Positions 8,352-18,915 of a DNA stretch of 43,906 nt are shown here, piece after piece. Under the pieces are notes generated by a model, which worked only from the letters and a program-made list of their open reading frames with translations, did not search any database and was not told the DNA's origin. Source of the DNA: UBA2279 sp034399355. GTDB lineage: Bacteria; Actinomycetota; Coriobacteriia; Anaerosomatales; Anaerosomataceae. Every line of letters starts with the position of its first letter. Position 1 is the stretch's first letter. The stretch covers positions 1 to 43,906 of the forward strand of contig JAXMMT010000007.1 of the NCBI GenBank assembly GCA_034399355.1, given 5' to 3'. Both the position numbers and the translations under genes were made by a program.

Positions 8352-8777
8352 ATGAAGGTCAAGGACATCATGACCGTCCGGGTGGTATCGGTGCCGCGCA
8401 ACGCCACTGTGACCGAAGCGGCCCGCAAGATGCGTGACGAACAAGTCGGCTCGGTGCTCGTGGTCGAGAACGACCAGCTCGTGGGCATCCTTACCGACCG
8501 TCAGATCACGCACTCCGTGATCGCCGACGGCCAGGATCCGAGAGTCGTTGTGGTTGGCGACGTCATGCATGAGGAGTTCGTGCCGCTCGAGCCCGATATG
8601 GACATTATGCAAGCGATGCGCCTCCAGCGCGAGCTCGCAATGCGCCGCCTGCCGGTCGTCGAGAACGGCAAACCGGTAGGGATCGTGTCGGTCTCGGACA
8701 TCTCGGCGTTCGTGCGGGAGGCCGTCGACACGATTCTCATGGAAGGCACCGTCCGCGTCCGTCGCAGGGATACCTGA
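8352..8777 (+). CDS. Tandem CBS-domain protein
   Basis: This 141-residue stand-alone CBS pair has its first domain at about residues 1-58 (VKDIMTVRVVSVPRNATVTEA, split here by the usual VLVVEND-LVGILTDRQI) and its second at about 66-125 (VGDVMHEEFVPLEP ... MRRLPVVENGKPVGIVSVSDIS). Such pairs usually bind adenine nucleotides (AMP, ATP, NAD) and report energy state. ATG 8352 is chosen because a longer in-frame extension would lie inside the preceding gene; GAAAGGGA upstream can serve as ribosome-binding site. It sits 58 bases after the NuoF-like gene and 17 bases before fdhA, so it is inside the formate dehydrogenase operon. A regulatory role in that complex is my inference. Confidence 0.88.
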   Translation: MKVKDIMTVRVVSVPRNATVTEAARKMRDEQVGSVLVVENDQLVGILTDRQITHSVIADGQDPRVVVVGDVMHEEFVPLEPDMDIMQAMRLQRELAMRRLPVVENGKPVGIVSVSDISAFVREAVDTILMEGTVRVRRRDT

Positions 8778-8794
8778 CGCCGAGGAGATCCGCA

Positions 8795-11512
8795 GTGACC
8801 CAGGCACCGGCACAGATCATCACACTCACGATCGACGGTCTCCCGCTCGAGGCGCGGGCCGGTCAGACCGTGCTCGAGGTCTGCCGCGAGAACGGCATCC
8901 AGATCCCGACTCTGTGCCACGACCCGCGGCTGGAGCCCTACGGCGCATGCCGCCTGTGCATCGTGCAGATCGAAGGCGTGCGCGGCCTTCCCACTTCGTG
9001 TACGACCAGGGTCGCCGAAGGCATGTCGGTGACGACCAACAGCCCCGAGATCGCCGATCTGCGCCGTTCCATCGTCGAGCTGCTGCTCTCCGATCACGAG
9101 CTCCGCTGTCTGTCGTGCGACTCGGCAGGCGCGTGCGCGCTGCAGGACATCGCGTACGAGTTCGGCATCGAAGAGTCGCCCTACACAGGCGAGCGGCACC
9201 GCGTACGGGAAGGTCAGGACGACAACGATCTCATCGAACGTGACTACAGCAAGTGCATCTTGTGCGGCCGGTGCGTGCGCATCTGCCACGAGGTGCAGGG
9301 ATGTGATGTCGTCGGCTATACCGATCGCGGATTCGAGGCCATTCCGAACACGCCGTACGCGTTGTCTCTCGAGGCTGCTGGATGCGAGTTCTGCGGCCAG
9401 TGCGTTTCGACGTGCCCGGTGGGCGCGCTCACTGACAAGCCCAGCCGGTATCAAGGCCGCGTATGGGAGACCACTCGCGTGGAGTCCATCTGCGGCTACT
9501 GCGGTGTCGGTTGTACGGTCGAGTACCACGTCAAGGACGGTCGGATCATCAGCACCGGAGCCCCAATCGGTCGAGGCGTCAACGGCGGGAACCTCTGCGC
9601 GAAGGGCCGTTACGGCTGGAGCTTCACGCACAGCCCGGATCGGCTCACCGCTCCTCTCGTGCGCCGTGACGGCAAGCTCGTGGAGGTCACCTGGGACGAG
9701 GCCGTCCGCGTGGTGGCGGACAACCTCGCGCGCATCCGCGACGAACACGGACCGGGCGCGGTCGGTGGACTGGCTAGCGCCAAGTGCACCAACGAGGAGA
9801 ACTACTTGTTCCAGAAGCTGCTGCGGACAGCCATCGGCACACACAACATCGACCATTGCGCCCGTCTTTGACACAGCTCCACGGTGGCCGGTCTGGCCGC
9901 CTCCTTCGGAAGCGGAGCGATGACGAACTCGGTAGCCGACCTCGGTCAGGCCGACGTGATCCTGGTAATCGGCTCGAACACGACCGAGGCGCACCCGATC
10001 GTGGGCATCGAGCTGAAGCGCGCGGCGCTCCGCGGCACGCGAATCGTCGTGGTCGACCCTCGACGCATCAAGCTCGTCGATCACGCTAAGGACTGGCTGC
10101 GCATCCAGCCCGGCACGAACGTCGCGCTGTTCAACGCCATGGCACGCGTTATCGTCGAAGAGGGACTCATCGACGAAGCGTTCGTGTCCGAGCGTACCGA
10201 GGGCTTCGAGGCACTGCGCGACCACGTGCTTCGCGTCGATCTCGACGAGGCGGCTCGCATCACCGGCATCCCTGTGGTGAAGATCCGCGAGGTCGCGCGC
10301 GCGTACGCCTCGGCGGAACGTGCCTCGATCGTCTACTGCATGGGCGTCACGCAGTTCGCGACCGGCACGGCGCAGGTGCGCACGCTCGCCAACCTTGCGA
10401 TGCTCACCGGACAGATCGGACGTCCGGGCACGGGAGTCAACCCGCTGCGCGGCCAGAGCAACGTGCAAGGTGCCTGTGACCTCGGCTGCCTTCCCGACTG
10501 CCTCCCCGGCTACCAGAGCGTGTCGGACCGAGACACGCTCGACCGCTTCTGCGACTTCTGGGGGAGCGAGCGCGAGCTGCCCGCCGAGGCGGGGCTCACG
10601 CTCGTCGAGATGATTCATGCGGCCGCACGCGGCGAGCTGAAGGCGCTCTACGTCATGGGCGAGAACCCGGTGCTCTCCGACCCCGACCAGGCGCACGTCA
10701 TCGAAGCGCTCGAGAACCTCGACTTCTTCGTGGTCCAGGACATCTTCCTCACCGAGACCGCCAAGCTCGCCGACGTCGTGCTCCCAGCCGCGACATTCCT
10801 CGAGAAGGACGGTACCTACACCAGCACAGACCGCCGGGTGCAGCTCGGCCGAAAGGTCGTCGACGCGCCGGGCGAGGCGAAGACCGACCTCGAGATCATC
10901 ACACTCGTCGCTAATGCGATGGGGCTCGGTTGGGACGAGGACAGCCCCCGCGACGTCATGGTCGAGATGGGCGCCGTCACACCGCAGTACGGCGGCATCA
11001 CCTACAGCCGCCTCGAGGCGGAGGGCGGACTACAGTGGCCGTGTCCCGACGCCTCGCACCCCGGCACTCCGATCCTCCACGTCGACGGCTTCCCGCGCGG
11101 TCGCGCTGCGTTCGCCGTGGCGGACCACACGCCGCCGGCGGAGCTGCCCGATGTGGAGTTCCCGATGGTCCTCTTGACCGGACGCCACCTGTGGAACTTC
11201 CACACCAACACGATGACGGGCCGCAGTGTCGGGCTCGCTGAACTCAACGCCGACGGCTACGTTGAGATCTCGCCTAAGGACGCCGAGTCGCTGTGTCTGT
11301 GCGAGGGGGACCGGGTCGAGGTGGCCAGCAGGCGTGGCGCGTGCGTCGCGAACGTGCGCATCACTCCAGGGCTCGAACCCTGCGTGGTGTTCATGCCGTT
11401 CCACTTCGCCGACGCGCCGGCCAACCGTCTCACCAGCGGGACCGAACTCGACCCGAGCTCGAAGATCCCCGGCCTCAAGACCACGCCGGTGCGGGTCTCG
11501 CGCATCATCTGA
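8795..11512 (+). CDS. fdhA: Selenocysteine-containing formate dehydrogenase alpha subunit (Mo/W-bisPGD), read through TGA at 9869-9871
   Basis: The two open frames 8795-9871 and 9884-11512 are in the same phase and form one protein of 905 residues with selenocysteine at position 359. The context is HCARL-U-HSSTVAGL, exactly where formate dehydrogenases have the Cys or Sec ligand of the Mo or W centre. N-terminal parts in order are a NuoG-like [2Fe-2S] domain (CHDPRLEPYGACRLC), a His/Cys cluster (LRCLSCDSAGAC), 2x[4Fe-4S] (CILCGRCVRIC and CEFCGQCVSTC), and the FDH [4Fe-4S] motif CGYCGVGC. Mo-bisPGD domains run to the end. GTG 8795 follows a GAGGAG site at 8783-8788. With the NuoE/NuoF-like genes it forms a soluble NAD(P)-linked formate dehydrogenase that supplies or consumes formate for the Wood-Ljungdahl pathway. 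The organism must carry selABCD elsewhere. Confidence 0.95.
9869..9901 (+). promoter_or_regulatory. Sec UGA codon and bacterial SECIS hairpin of fdhA
   Basis: UGA is at 9869-9871. A perfect 7-bp stem (GGTGGCC 9883-9889 with GGCCGCC 9895-9901, one G-U pair) closes a five-base loop GGTCT at 9890-9894. The loop GGUCU and the 18-base distance from UGA to the loop equal those I remember for Escherichia coli fdhF, the classic SelB-binding element. The hairpin therefore supports decoding as selenocysteine and argues against a frameshift or nonsense mutation. Confidence 0.93.
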
Positions 11513-11696
11513 GCGGCCGCACGCCCGACGATGCCGAAGTGAAGGCCAGGAGAGCTGGCGGCGGCAACGCTATGAACCTTTCGCCTGGACAAAGGAGCGG
11601 ACATGGTCCTACACAAGCCCAACCGTCAAGACGCTTCAGTTACGCGACACTAGTAGAGGGGACTGACATGAATCCTGCGAGTTTTGTGCAGCGCTC
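11513..11696. other. Intergenic region between convergent fdhA and acs with orphan ribosome-binding sites
   Basis: This 184-base region is the largest gene-free stretch. On the plus strand it contains a small hairpin GCCAG-GAGAG-CTGGC (about 11545-11559). An AAAGGAG site (11591-11597) then leads to ATG 11603, whose frame stops after 16 codons (TAG 11651-11653). A GAGGGGAC site leads to ATG 11668, whose frame runs into the acs 3' end on the opposite strand. Two good initiation sites leading nowhere look like remnants of a lost gene start, or just short leader peptides. I see no clear terminator with a T tract. Confidence 0.4.
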
Positions 11697-13691
<1,995 letters not shown>

Positions 13692-13815
13692 CACTACACC
13701 TCCGTCTGTCGACCTTATCGGATGCATATCCTACCCGATTGTTGACGGCATCGTCCGACATGGCAAGATGAAGACATAGATAGGTGCACCACTAACGATC
13801 TCGAATCGGAGTCTC

Positions 13816-14646
13816 ATGCTGGCCCTCAAGTACGACCACCTGTGCAATCGCATCCAGAATCTCGGCAACGCCCTCATCGCATACTCGGGGGGTGTAGACT
13901 CCACGCTGCTCGCCTTTGCCTCACACGTCGTTCTCGGTGACAGGTGTCTGGCCGTGTTGGCGATATCGGATGTACACACCGGCACGGAGATCGATGGCGC
14001 GCGCGCGACGGCGCGCGAACTCGGACTTCACCTGCTCGAGGTCGAGACCTACGAACTCACCGATTCCCGCTTCCGCATGAACCCTGTTGACCGCTGCTAC
14101 TACTGCAAGAGCGAGATGTTCGGGCTGCTCAGGAGTGTCGCGGACGCTCGGGGCATCAAGTGGGTACTCGACGGCAGTAACGCCGACGACGCCTCGGACC
14201 ACCGACCCGGCAGGCGCGCGGCACGAGAGTACGGTGTCGTGAGTCCACTGCTCGAGGTCGGGCTTCACAAAGAAGAGATCCGTGTACTCTCGCGCGAGCT
14301 CGGCCTGCCCACCTGGGACAAACCCTCCATGGCGTGCCTGGCGACGCGCTTTCCCTATGGCACACCCATCACCGAAGAGGGTATCGAGCGCGTCGGCCGG
14401 GCGGAGCGGGCGATTCGTGACCTCGGGATACGACAGTTCCGCGTGCGGGCCCATGGCGACGTCGCTCGGGTCGAGGTCGAGCCCGAGGAGATGCAGCACG
14501 CGTGGGAGCTCCGCGAGTCAGTCTCGGCGGCGATGAAGGCAGCCGGATTCACGTTCGCGGCTCAAGACCTCGAAGGCTATCGCACGGGCAGCATGAACGA
14601 CATGCTGCCCGCTGAGGAGCGTGCGTCAGGCGACGAGCTCCCGTAG
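13816..14646 (+). CDS. larE: ATP-dependent sacrificial sulfur transferase LarE
   Basis: This 276-residue PP-loop protein of the LarE family supplies sulfur from its own cysteine to make the nickel-pincer nucleotide cofactor used by LarA-type racemases. The PP-loop is YSGGVDSTL (residues about 23-31). NPVDRCYYCKSEMF and WVLDGSNADDASDHRPGRRA are diagnostic of the family. The sacrificial Cys lies in KPSMACLATRFPYG. ATG 13816 follows a CGGAG site. It is divergent from acs (125 bases between the preferred starts). Its last 21 bases overlap the 3' end of the convergent UbiB-like gene. LarB, LarC and LarA are not in the window, so the downstream user of the cofactor is unknown. Confidence 0.9.
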   Translation: MLALKYDHLCNRIQNLGNALIAYSGGVDSTLLAFASHVVLGDRCLAVLAISDVHTGTEIDGARATARELGLHLLEVETYELTDSRFRMNPVDRCYYCKSEMFGLLRSVADARGIKWVLDGSNADDASDHRPGRRAAREYGVVSPLLEVGLHKEEIRVLSRELGLPTWDKPSMACLATRFPYGTPITEEGIERVGRAERAIRDLGIRQFRVRAHGDVARVEVEPEEMQHAWELRESVSAAMKAAGFTFAAQDLEGYRTGSMNDMLPAEERASGDELP

Positions 14647-15984
14647 CGCCGCGCGTATCGCTGCGGGCATTCGTTCCTGCAGCCGGGCGGGGTCACCCAT
14701 CGCCCGTCCGAGCACCCGTGTTGTGAATGGCTGTGCCGTCTGCACGATGTCGATCTCGGGATACAGCGCTCTGGCGACACCTTCGACTGTGGCAAGGGAC
14801 TTGATGAGCAGTCCGTAGCCGGCAGGTATACGCACGCCGTTCGCCCCGAGAAGCCGTAGGAAGCCCAGCCCGAAGTGACGGAAGTCGCGCGTACCGTCCT
14901 CACGGAGCGTTCCGTCGAGCAGCTCGCCTAGCCCGGCGCGCACCGTCGCGATCTTCTCGGCAGGGACATCGACGCCCAGTTTCACGGAGTATGTCAGCGC
15001 CCGTTCCGGATCCCGGTAGACGAGCGCCGCCATGACCTGCGTGATGTTCATGCGCTCCTCGGGTGTCAGGTACCCGACGATACCGAAGTCGAGGTACGCG
15101 ATCTTGTTGTCACGCGTCACGAAGAGATTCGCGGGATGTAGGTCCGCATGGTAGCGACCGTAGACGAAGACCTGTCGCATGAACGCCGTGGCGCCATGCA
15201 CCGCGAGGCTGAAGCAGTCGACGCCGGCGGCGCGTGCCTGCTCGATCTCGGTGAGACGCCAGCCATGTATGAACTCCATCGTGATGACACGCCGGCTAGT
15301 GCGCGGCCACACGATCCGTGGTGCGATAACCCGCTCGTCGTCACGGAAGTCGAATGCAAAGCGATCGGCGAACCGCCCCTCACGCCGAAGGTCGAGTTCG
15401 CGTTCGACCGTCTCGCTGAACTCGTCGAACAGCGCAACCAGGTCGAAGCGCTTTGCGAGTCCTAGTCGACCTGCACGTTCGGCCAGACGGCGTGCAATCG
15501 CGATGTCGGCACGGATCGATGCGGCGGCCCCCGGCCGTACGACCTTCACCGCGACCGTGGTGCCCGCGGGAAGCTCGTCGCCCCACACCGGGCGATACGG
15601 GGTCGCCAGCGTCGCGCGGTGTACCTGGGCGATGGACGCCGAGGCGACCGGCTCATCATCGAACGTCGCCCAGAGTTCTTCGGGCACAGCAGCGAACTCC
15701 TCAAAGATGACGCGTCTGATAGCTGCGGCGGGCAGTGAGGGGACCGCGTCTTGCATGCGCTGCATCTCCGCAACGAGCTCCTCGGAGAACTCGTCCGGTC
15801 GCACGGAGATCAGCTGTCCGAGTTTGACGAAGGCGGGACCGAGCTCCTCGAACGCGAGACGCCATTGCCGCGCGAACGCGGAGCGGCGGTGCGCCGCGGG
15901 GGCGAGGCCGAACCCGGCTGCCGGCAGTGCGGCAAACCCGTGCTTCAGCAGCACAAGAGCGATTCGCACGCGACGAGAACTCAT
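14626..15984 (-). CDS. ABC1/UbiB-family atypical protein-kinase-like ATPase
   Basis: This 452-residue protein of the AarF/UbiB/COQ8 family has the KxGQ motif in AFVKLGQLISVRPDEF and the Ala-rich loop ASASIAQVHRA. The VAVKVVRPG lysine, the catalytic HADLHPANLFV and the metal-binding YLDFGIVG follow. Family members act as ATPases linked to isoprenoid-quinone or lipid metabolism at the membrane; the exact role in actinobacteria is not settled. The ATG follows AAGGGGGCACGCC, and this ribosome-binding site overlaps the TAA of the upstream small gene by adjacency (11 bases between genes), so the two genes are one transcription unit. No C-terminal transmembrane helix pair is obvious, unlike the E. 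coli protein. Confidence 0.88.
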   Translation of the reverse strand: MSSRRVRIALVLLKHGFAALPAAGFGLAPAAHRRSAFARQWRLAFEELGPAFVKLGQLISVRPDEFSEELVAEMQRMQDAVPSLPAAAIRRVIFEEFAAVPEELWATFDDEPVASASIAQVHRATLATPYRPVWGDELPAGTTVAVKVVRPGAAASIRADIAIARRLAERAGRLGLAKRFDLVALFDEFSETVERELDLRREGRFADRFAFDFRDDERVIAPRIVWPRTSRRVITMEFIHGWRLTEIEQARAAGVDCFSLAVHGATAFMRQVFVYGRYHADLHPANLFVTRDNKIAYLDFGIVGYLTPEERMNITQVMAALVYRDPERALTYSVKLGVDVPAEKIATVRAGLGELLDGTLREDGTRDFRHFGLGFLRLLGANGVRIPAGYGLLIKSLATVEGVARALYPEIDIVQTAQPFTTRVLGRAMGDPARLQERMPAAIRAALRELVA

Positions 15985-15995
15985 GGCGTGCCCCC

Positions 15996-16340
15996 TTATC
16001 GTCCCTCGAGCTTGCGCAAGATGGTCTCCAGCATCGACTCGAGGTTGTCCAGCCGGCCACGAATCTCGGCCACTTCGAAGCGCACCTCTTCGAGCACCGG
16101 GTCAGAACCTTGATCTGCCGAGAGAGACTCCCCGCGCGCACGTGCCGCCAGCTCGGCCTTAAGCTTCTCTTTCTCCTCGGCCACCATCGCCGCCAAGCCG
16201 TCGACAAAAGCATCGGGCCCGCCGGACATACCCTCAGAGCCGCCACTCACCCCACGCTCGACTGCGGCCTTGAGGCCCTCGTCGGCGACCTCGTGCGTGA
16301 GCATCCACGCCGCGAAGAAGCGCATCACATCGTCGGTCAT
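15996..16340 (-). CDS. Small coiled-coil protein of unknown function, upstream of the UbiB-like gene
   Basis: I do not recognise a specific family. The 114-residue protein starts MTDDVMRFFAAWMLTHEVADEG, has a Gly/Ser-rich middle (VSGGSEGMSGGP), and ends in two charged heptad-like helices (about residues 50-75 and 85-112, ending LDNLESMLETILRKLEGR). This resembles phasin-like or other small coiled-coil proteins. GGGGGAG lies just before the chosen ATG at 16340, which makes it preferable to an ATG 15 bases upstream that overlaps that site. It is followed after 11 bases by the UbiB-like gene and preceded by a possible -10 box at 16387-16392, so it probably opens a two-gene operon. Confidence 0.75.
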   Translation of the reverse strand: MTDDVMRFFAAWMLTHEVADEGLKAAVERGVSGGSEGMSGGPDAFVDGLAAMVAEEKEKLKAELAARARGESLSADQGSDPVLEEVRFEVAEIRGRLDNLESMLETILRKLEGR

Positions 16341-16386
16341 CCGAATCTCCCCCATTGGTAGCGACGGCCCATATCACACGCGTTCG

Positions 16387-16424
16387 AATATACCCACGGC
16401 TCACTTGGCGAGTGTACGCCGTGG
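16387..16424 (-). terminator. Hairpin terminator of the P-type ATPase gene, next to a possible -10 box for the following operon
   Basis: The arms CCACGGC (16394-16400) and GCCGTGG (16418-16424) pair over 7 bp, and inside them CACT and AGTG pair around a five-base loop. The structure lies 40 bases after the ATPase stop on the minus strand. Directly after it, the minus strand reads TATATT (16387-16392), a 5/6 match to the -10 consensus, 47 bases before the start of the small coiled-coil gene. There is no long T run, so rho-independent termination is not certain. Confidence 0.55.
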
Positions 16425-16464
16425 TGCCACTTCGGTCATCCCAGCGGATAGTGTCGTCATGTGC

Positions 16465-18837
16465 TCACCCGCGTCTACCGGCGCCTCTCTTGAGCAGTCG
16501 CAGGCTGTTGAGCACGACCAGCAACGAGACACCGGTGTCGGCGAACACGGCCATCCACAGGGTGGCGTAGCCGAGCACAGCCAACACCAGCACCACCAGC
16601 TTCACCGCGATGCTGAAGAACACGTTCTGCCGGATATTGCTCACCGTGCGCCGACCGAGCGAGAGGAACCTTGGGAATGCCTCCAGGTCATCGCCGAGTA
16701 ACGCGACATCCGCCGTCTCGAGCGCGGTGTCGCTCCCCGCGGCGCCCATCGCCACACCGATGTCGGCAAGCGCGAGTGCTGCGGCGTCGTTTATGCCGTC
16801 CCCCACCATTGCGACCGACCCGTATCGGTAGGAAAGAGCGCGCACCGACTCGAGCTTGTCTTCGGGTAGTTGACGCGCCCTGTAGTCACTCAGCCCGACT
16901 TCGTGGGCGACCGCTGCCGCGGCGCGCTCGTTGTCTCCGGTGAGCATCACGAGCTCGGATATGCCGAGCCTCTTAAGCATCGCGACCGCGCGGCGCGCCT
17001 CAGGCCGGATCGCATCCGCCAGGCCGATCACCCCGATGACTTTCTCGGCCACCGCTACCACAAGGACGGTGCGACCGTCATCTTGCAAGCGCTCGATCTC
17101 ATGCGTGACGTTGTCGGACAGAAGTCCGCTCTCTGCTTCGACGAACGCCGGACTGCCGACAAGGTAGCGGACACCCCCGCTCTCGGCCCGCACGCCTCTG
17201 CCCGGAATCTCCGAGAAGTGCTCGAAATGGCGGGTCGAGCGAAGACCCGTCGCTCGGGCAACGGCTTGCGCGAGAGGATGCGCCGAGCCGGCCTCAAGCG
17301 TGGCCGCTATCTCCAAGACCTCCTCGGCAGCGCTAGTTCCGAGTGGGACGACATCGGCCACCTCTGGTCGACCGACGGTAAGCGTTCCGGTCTTGTCGAA
17401 CGCCACGGCGCGCACCCTCGACGCGGCTTCGAGGAACGCCCCGCCTTTGACGAGCACGCCGTCACGCGTCGCTCGCGTGATCGCCGAGACGATCGCTACA
17501 GGTGTGGAGATCACTAGCGCGCACGGGCAGCCGACGACCAGTAGCACCAGCCCCCGATAGAACCACTCACCAAGCGGGCCCCAGTCCTGGCCGAAGAGCA
17601 CGCCTACGACCGGGGGCAAGATGGCGACCGCGGCTGCGAGCAGGATGATGGCCGGCGTGTAGAATCGCGTGAATCGGTCTACCAGCCGCTGCAGTGGAGC
17701 GCGCTGACCCTGAGCCTCCTCGACAAGGTGGATGAGCCGGGCCAGGGTGGAGTCGTCCGCTGCTGCGGTCACCCGCACCTCGAGCAGGCCATGCGTGTTG
17801 AGCGTGCCGGTGAAGATCTGGTCTCCCGCGACCTTGTCCGCAGGCACTGACTCGCCGGTGATCGGCGATTCATCGACAGCCGACGTGCCCGAAAGCACCA
17901 CCCCGTCGAGAGGCACCCGATCCCCCGGACGCACGACGATGACCTCGCCGATCCCGACCTCGTCGGGTGCGACGGTGAGCGTCCCCTCTCCTCGGCGCAG
18001 CAGAGCGACCGGCGGCGCAAGAACCATGAGGTCGCGTATCGAACGGCGCGTTCGCGCTAATGCCCGGGCCTCCAGCCAGGTGCCGACGCCAAACAGGACA
18101 AGCACCGTCGCCCCTTCGCTCAATTCACCAATGAGCATGGCGCCGATGACAGCAACGGTTATGAGGACGTTCATGTCGACCGAGCGAGACCTGAGTGCGA
18201 TGATCGCCCGGCGCGCAGGGAGCAGACCACCCGCGAGTATGGCGCCCACTGATACGGCGGTCGCCGCGTCGTCCGCGCCCGCCGCCGACAGCACCCGGGC
18301 GGACACAAGCAACGCGGCGGCGGCGAGCATCATCGCCGCTTGGCGGTGCTCCTGCCACCATGTAGGCCCCGTGGCCCCCTCAACCTGCGCGTGCAGGCGT
18401 TCCACACCGTGGCCGGTGGCGCGCACCGTGGATTCGACACGGTCAAGCGGGTCGGAGGACGAATCGTACTCCACCAGCATGAGTCCGCTCGCAAAGTTGA
18501 CGTCGCAAGAAAGGACGCCCGGGATGCGCTCTGCGGACTTGGCCACGGTCCGCGCACAGTCGGGTCAATCCAAGCCGGTCAGCCGGTAGCAGGCGTGGCC
18601 CACCGCGCCGACGACCTCCAGACCAAGGCGCACGATCTCGCGCTCGAGTGTCTGCGCATCGATGGCAGCGGGGTCATAGGACACGGTCAGGATTCCCGAC
18701 TGCTTGTCGCATGCCGAGCTGATGATGCCTTCGACCTCCCGCGAAGCTGCACACAGTCGTTCGGCACAGTCGAGGCAGTAGTAGGCCGCAGGGAGCAACG
18801 CTGCCAGGTCGAAGTCGCGAGCCACCCGCTGCGCCAT
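16465..18837 (-). CDS. Zn/Cd/Pb-type P1B heavy-metal ATPase, predicted selenoprotein (Sec91 in the second HMA metal site)
   Basis: Two open frames in the same phase, separated only by TGA at 18565-18567, form one 790-residue ATPase. The first HMA-like region has CLDC at residues 21-24. The second reads LTGLD-U91-PDC94-ARTVAKSAERIPGV, where homologues have GLDCxxC, so TGA replaces exactly the first metal-binding Cys. The core is complete: TGES (about 327), CPC (437-439) in VVGCPCALVIS, phosphorylation site DKTGT (Asp481), SAHPLAQAV, GDGINDA, and the last-helix ADTGVSLLVVLNSLRLL, the Asp typical of Zn/Cd exporters. ATG 18837 is preferred over an upstream TTG. A SECIS-like hairpin follows the TGA, and fdhA shows that this genome decodes Sec. 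The alternative is a disrupted gene, but no other lesion is seen. Confidence 0.85.
18525..18567 (-). promoter_or_regulatory. Predicted Sec UGA and SECIS-like hairpin in the heavy-metal ATPase gene
   Basis: UGA is at 18567-18565 on the minus strand. Downstream, GCGGAC (18553-18548) pairs with GTCCGC (18538-18533) around a nine-base loop CGTGGCCAA. Below this, TGTGC (18558-18554) pairs with GCGCA (18529-18525) across a three-base bulge. The UGA-to-loop distance is 17 bases, and a G lies within the first two loop bases. These values fall inside the published general bacterial SECIS model as I remember it (distance about 16-37, loop 3-14). The loop differs from the GGUCU of fdhA. Confidence 0.7.
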
Positions 18838-18915
18838 GCCTTCACCCCGCCTTCGTCTCGCCCGCGTGCGCAAGCGCGATCTTCGACTGCAGTGTCAGCT
18901 TCACGCTCGACACCC

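Noticed and set aside
9869..9871. Frameshift or nonsense mutation splitting fdhA
   Set aside because: Both halves are in the same frame, the TGA is at the catalytic Sec position, and a canonical SECIS follows.
8501..10696. Very long open frame antisense to fdhA (over 700 codons), with similar ones at 1080-2351 and 7274-8263
   Set aside because: They mirror real genes in codon phase of GC-rich DNA, show no family motif and are low-complexity Arg/Ala/His-rich. The sense genes are clearly functional.
11513..11696. Riboswitch or cis-acting RNA downstream of fdhA
   Set aside because: A few short pairings are visible (GCCAG/CTGGC, CCAGG/CCTGG) but no known riboswitch consensus, and there is no plus-strand gene after it.
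13728..13815. Promoter for larE based on TTGACG at 13742-13747
   Set aside because: No acceptable -10 box lies 16-18 bases downstream, so the match is probably chance.
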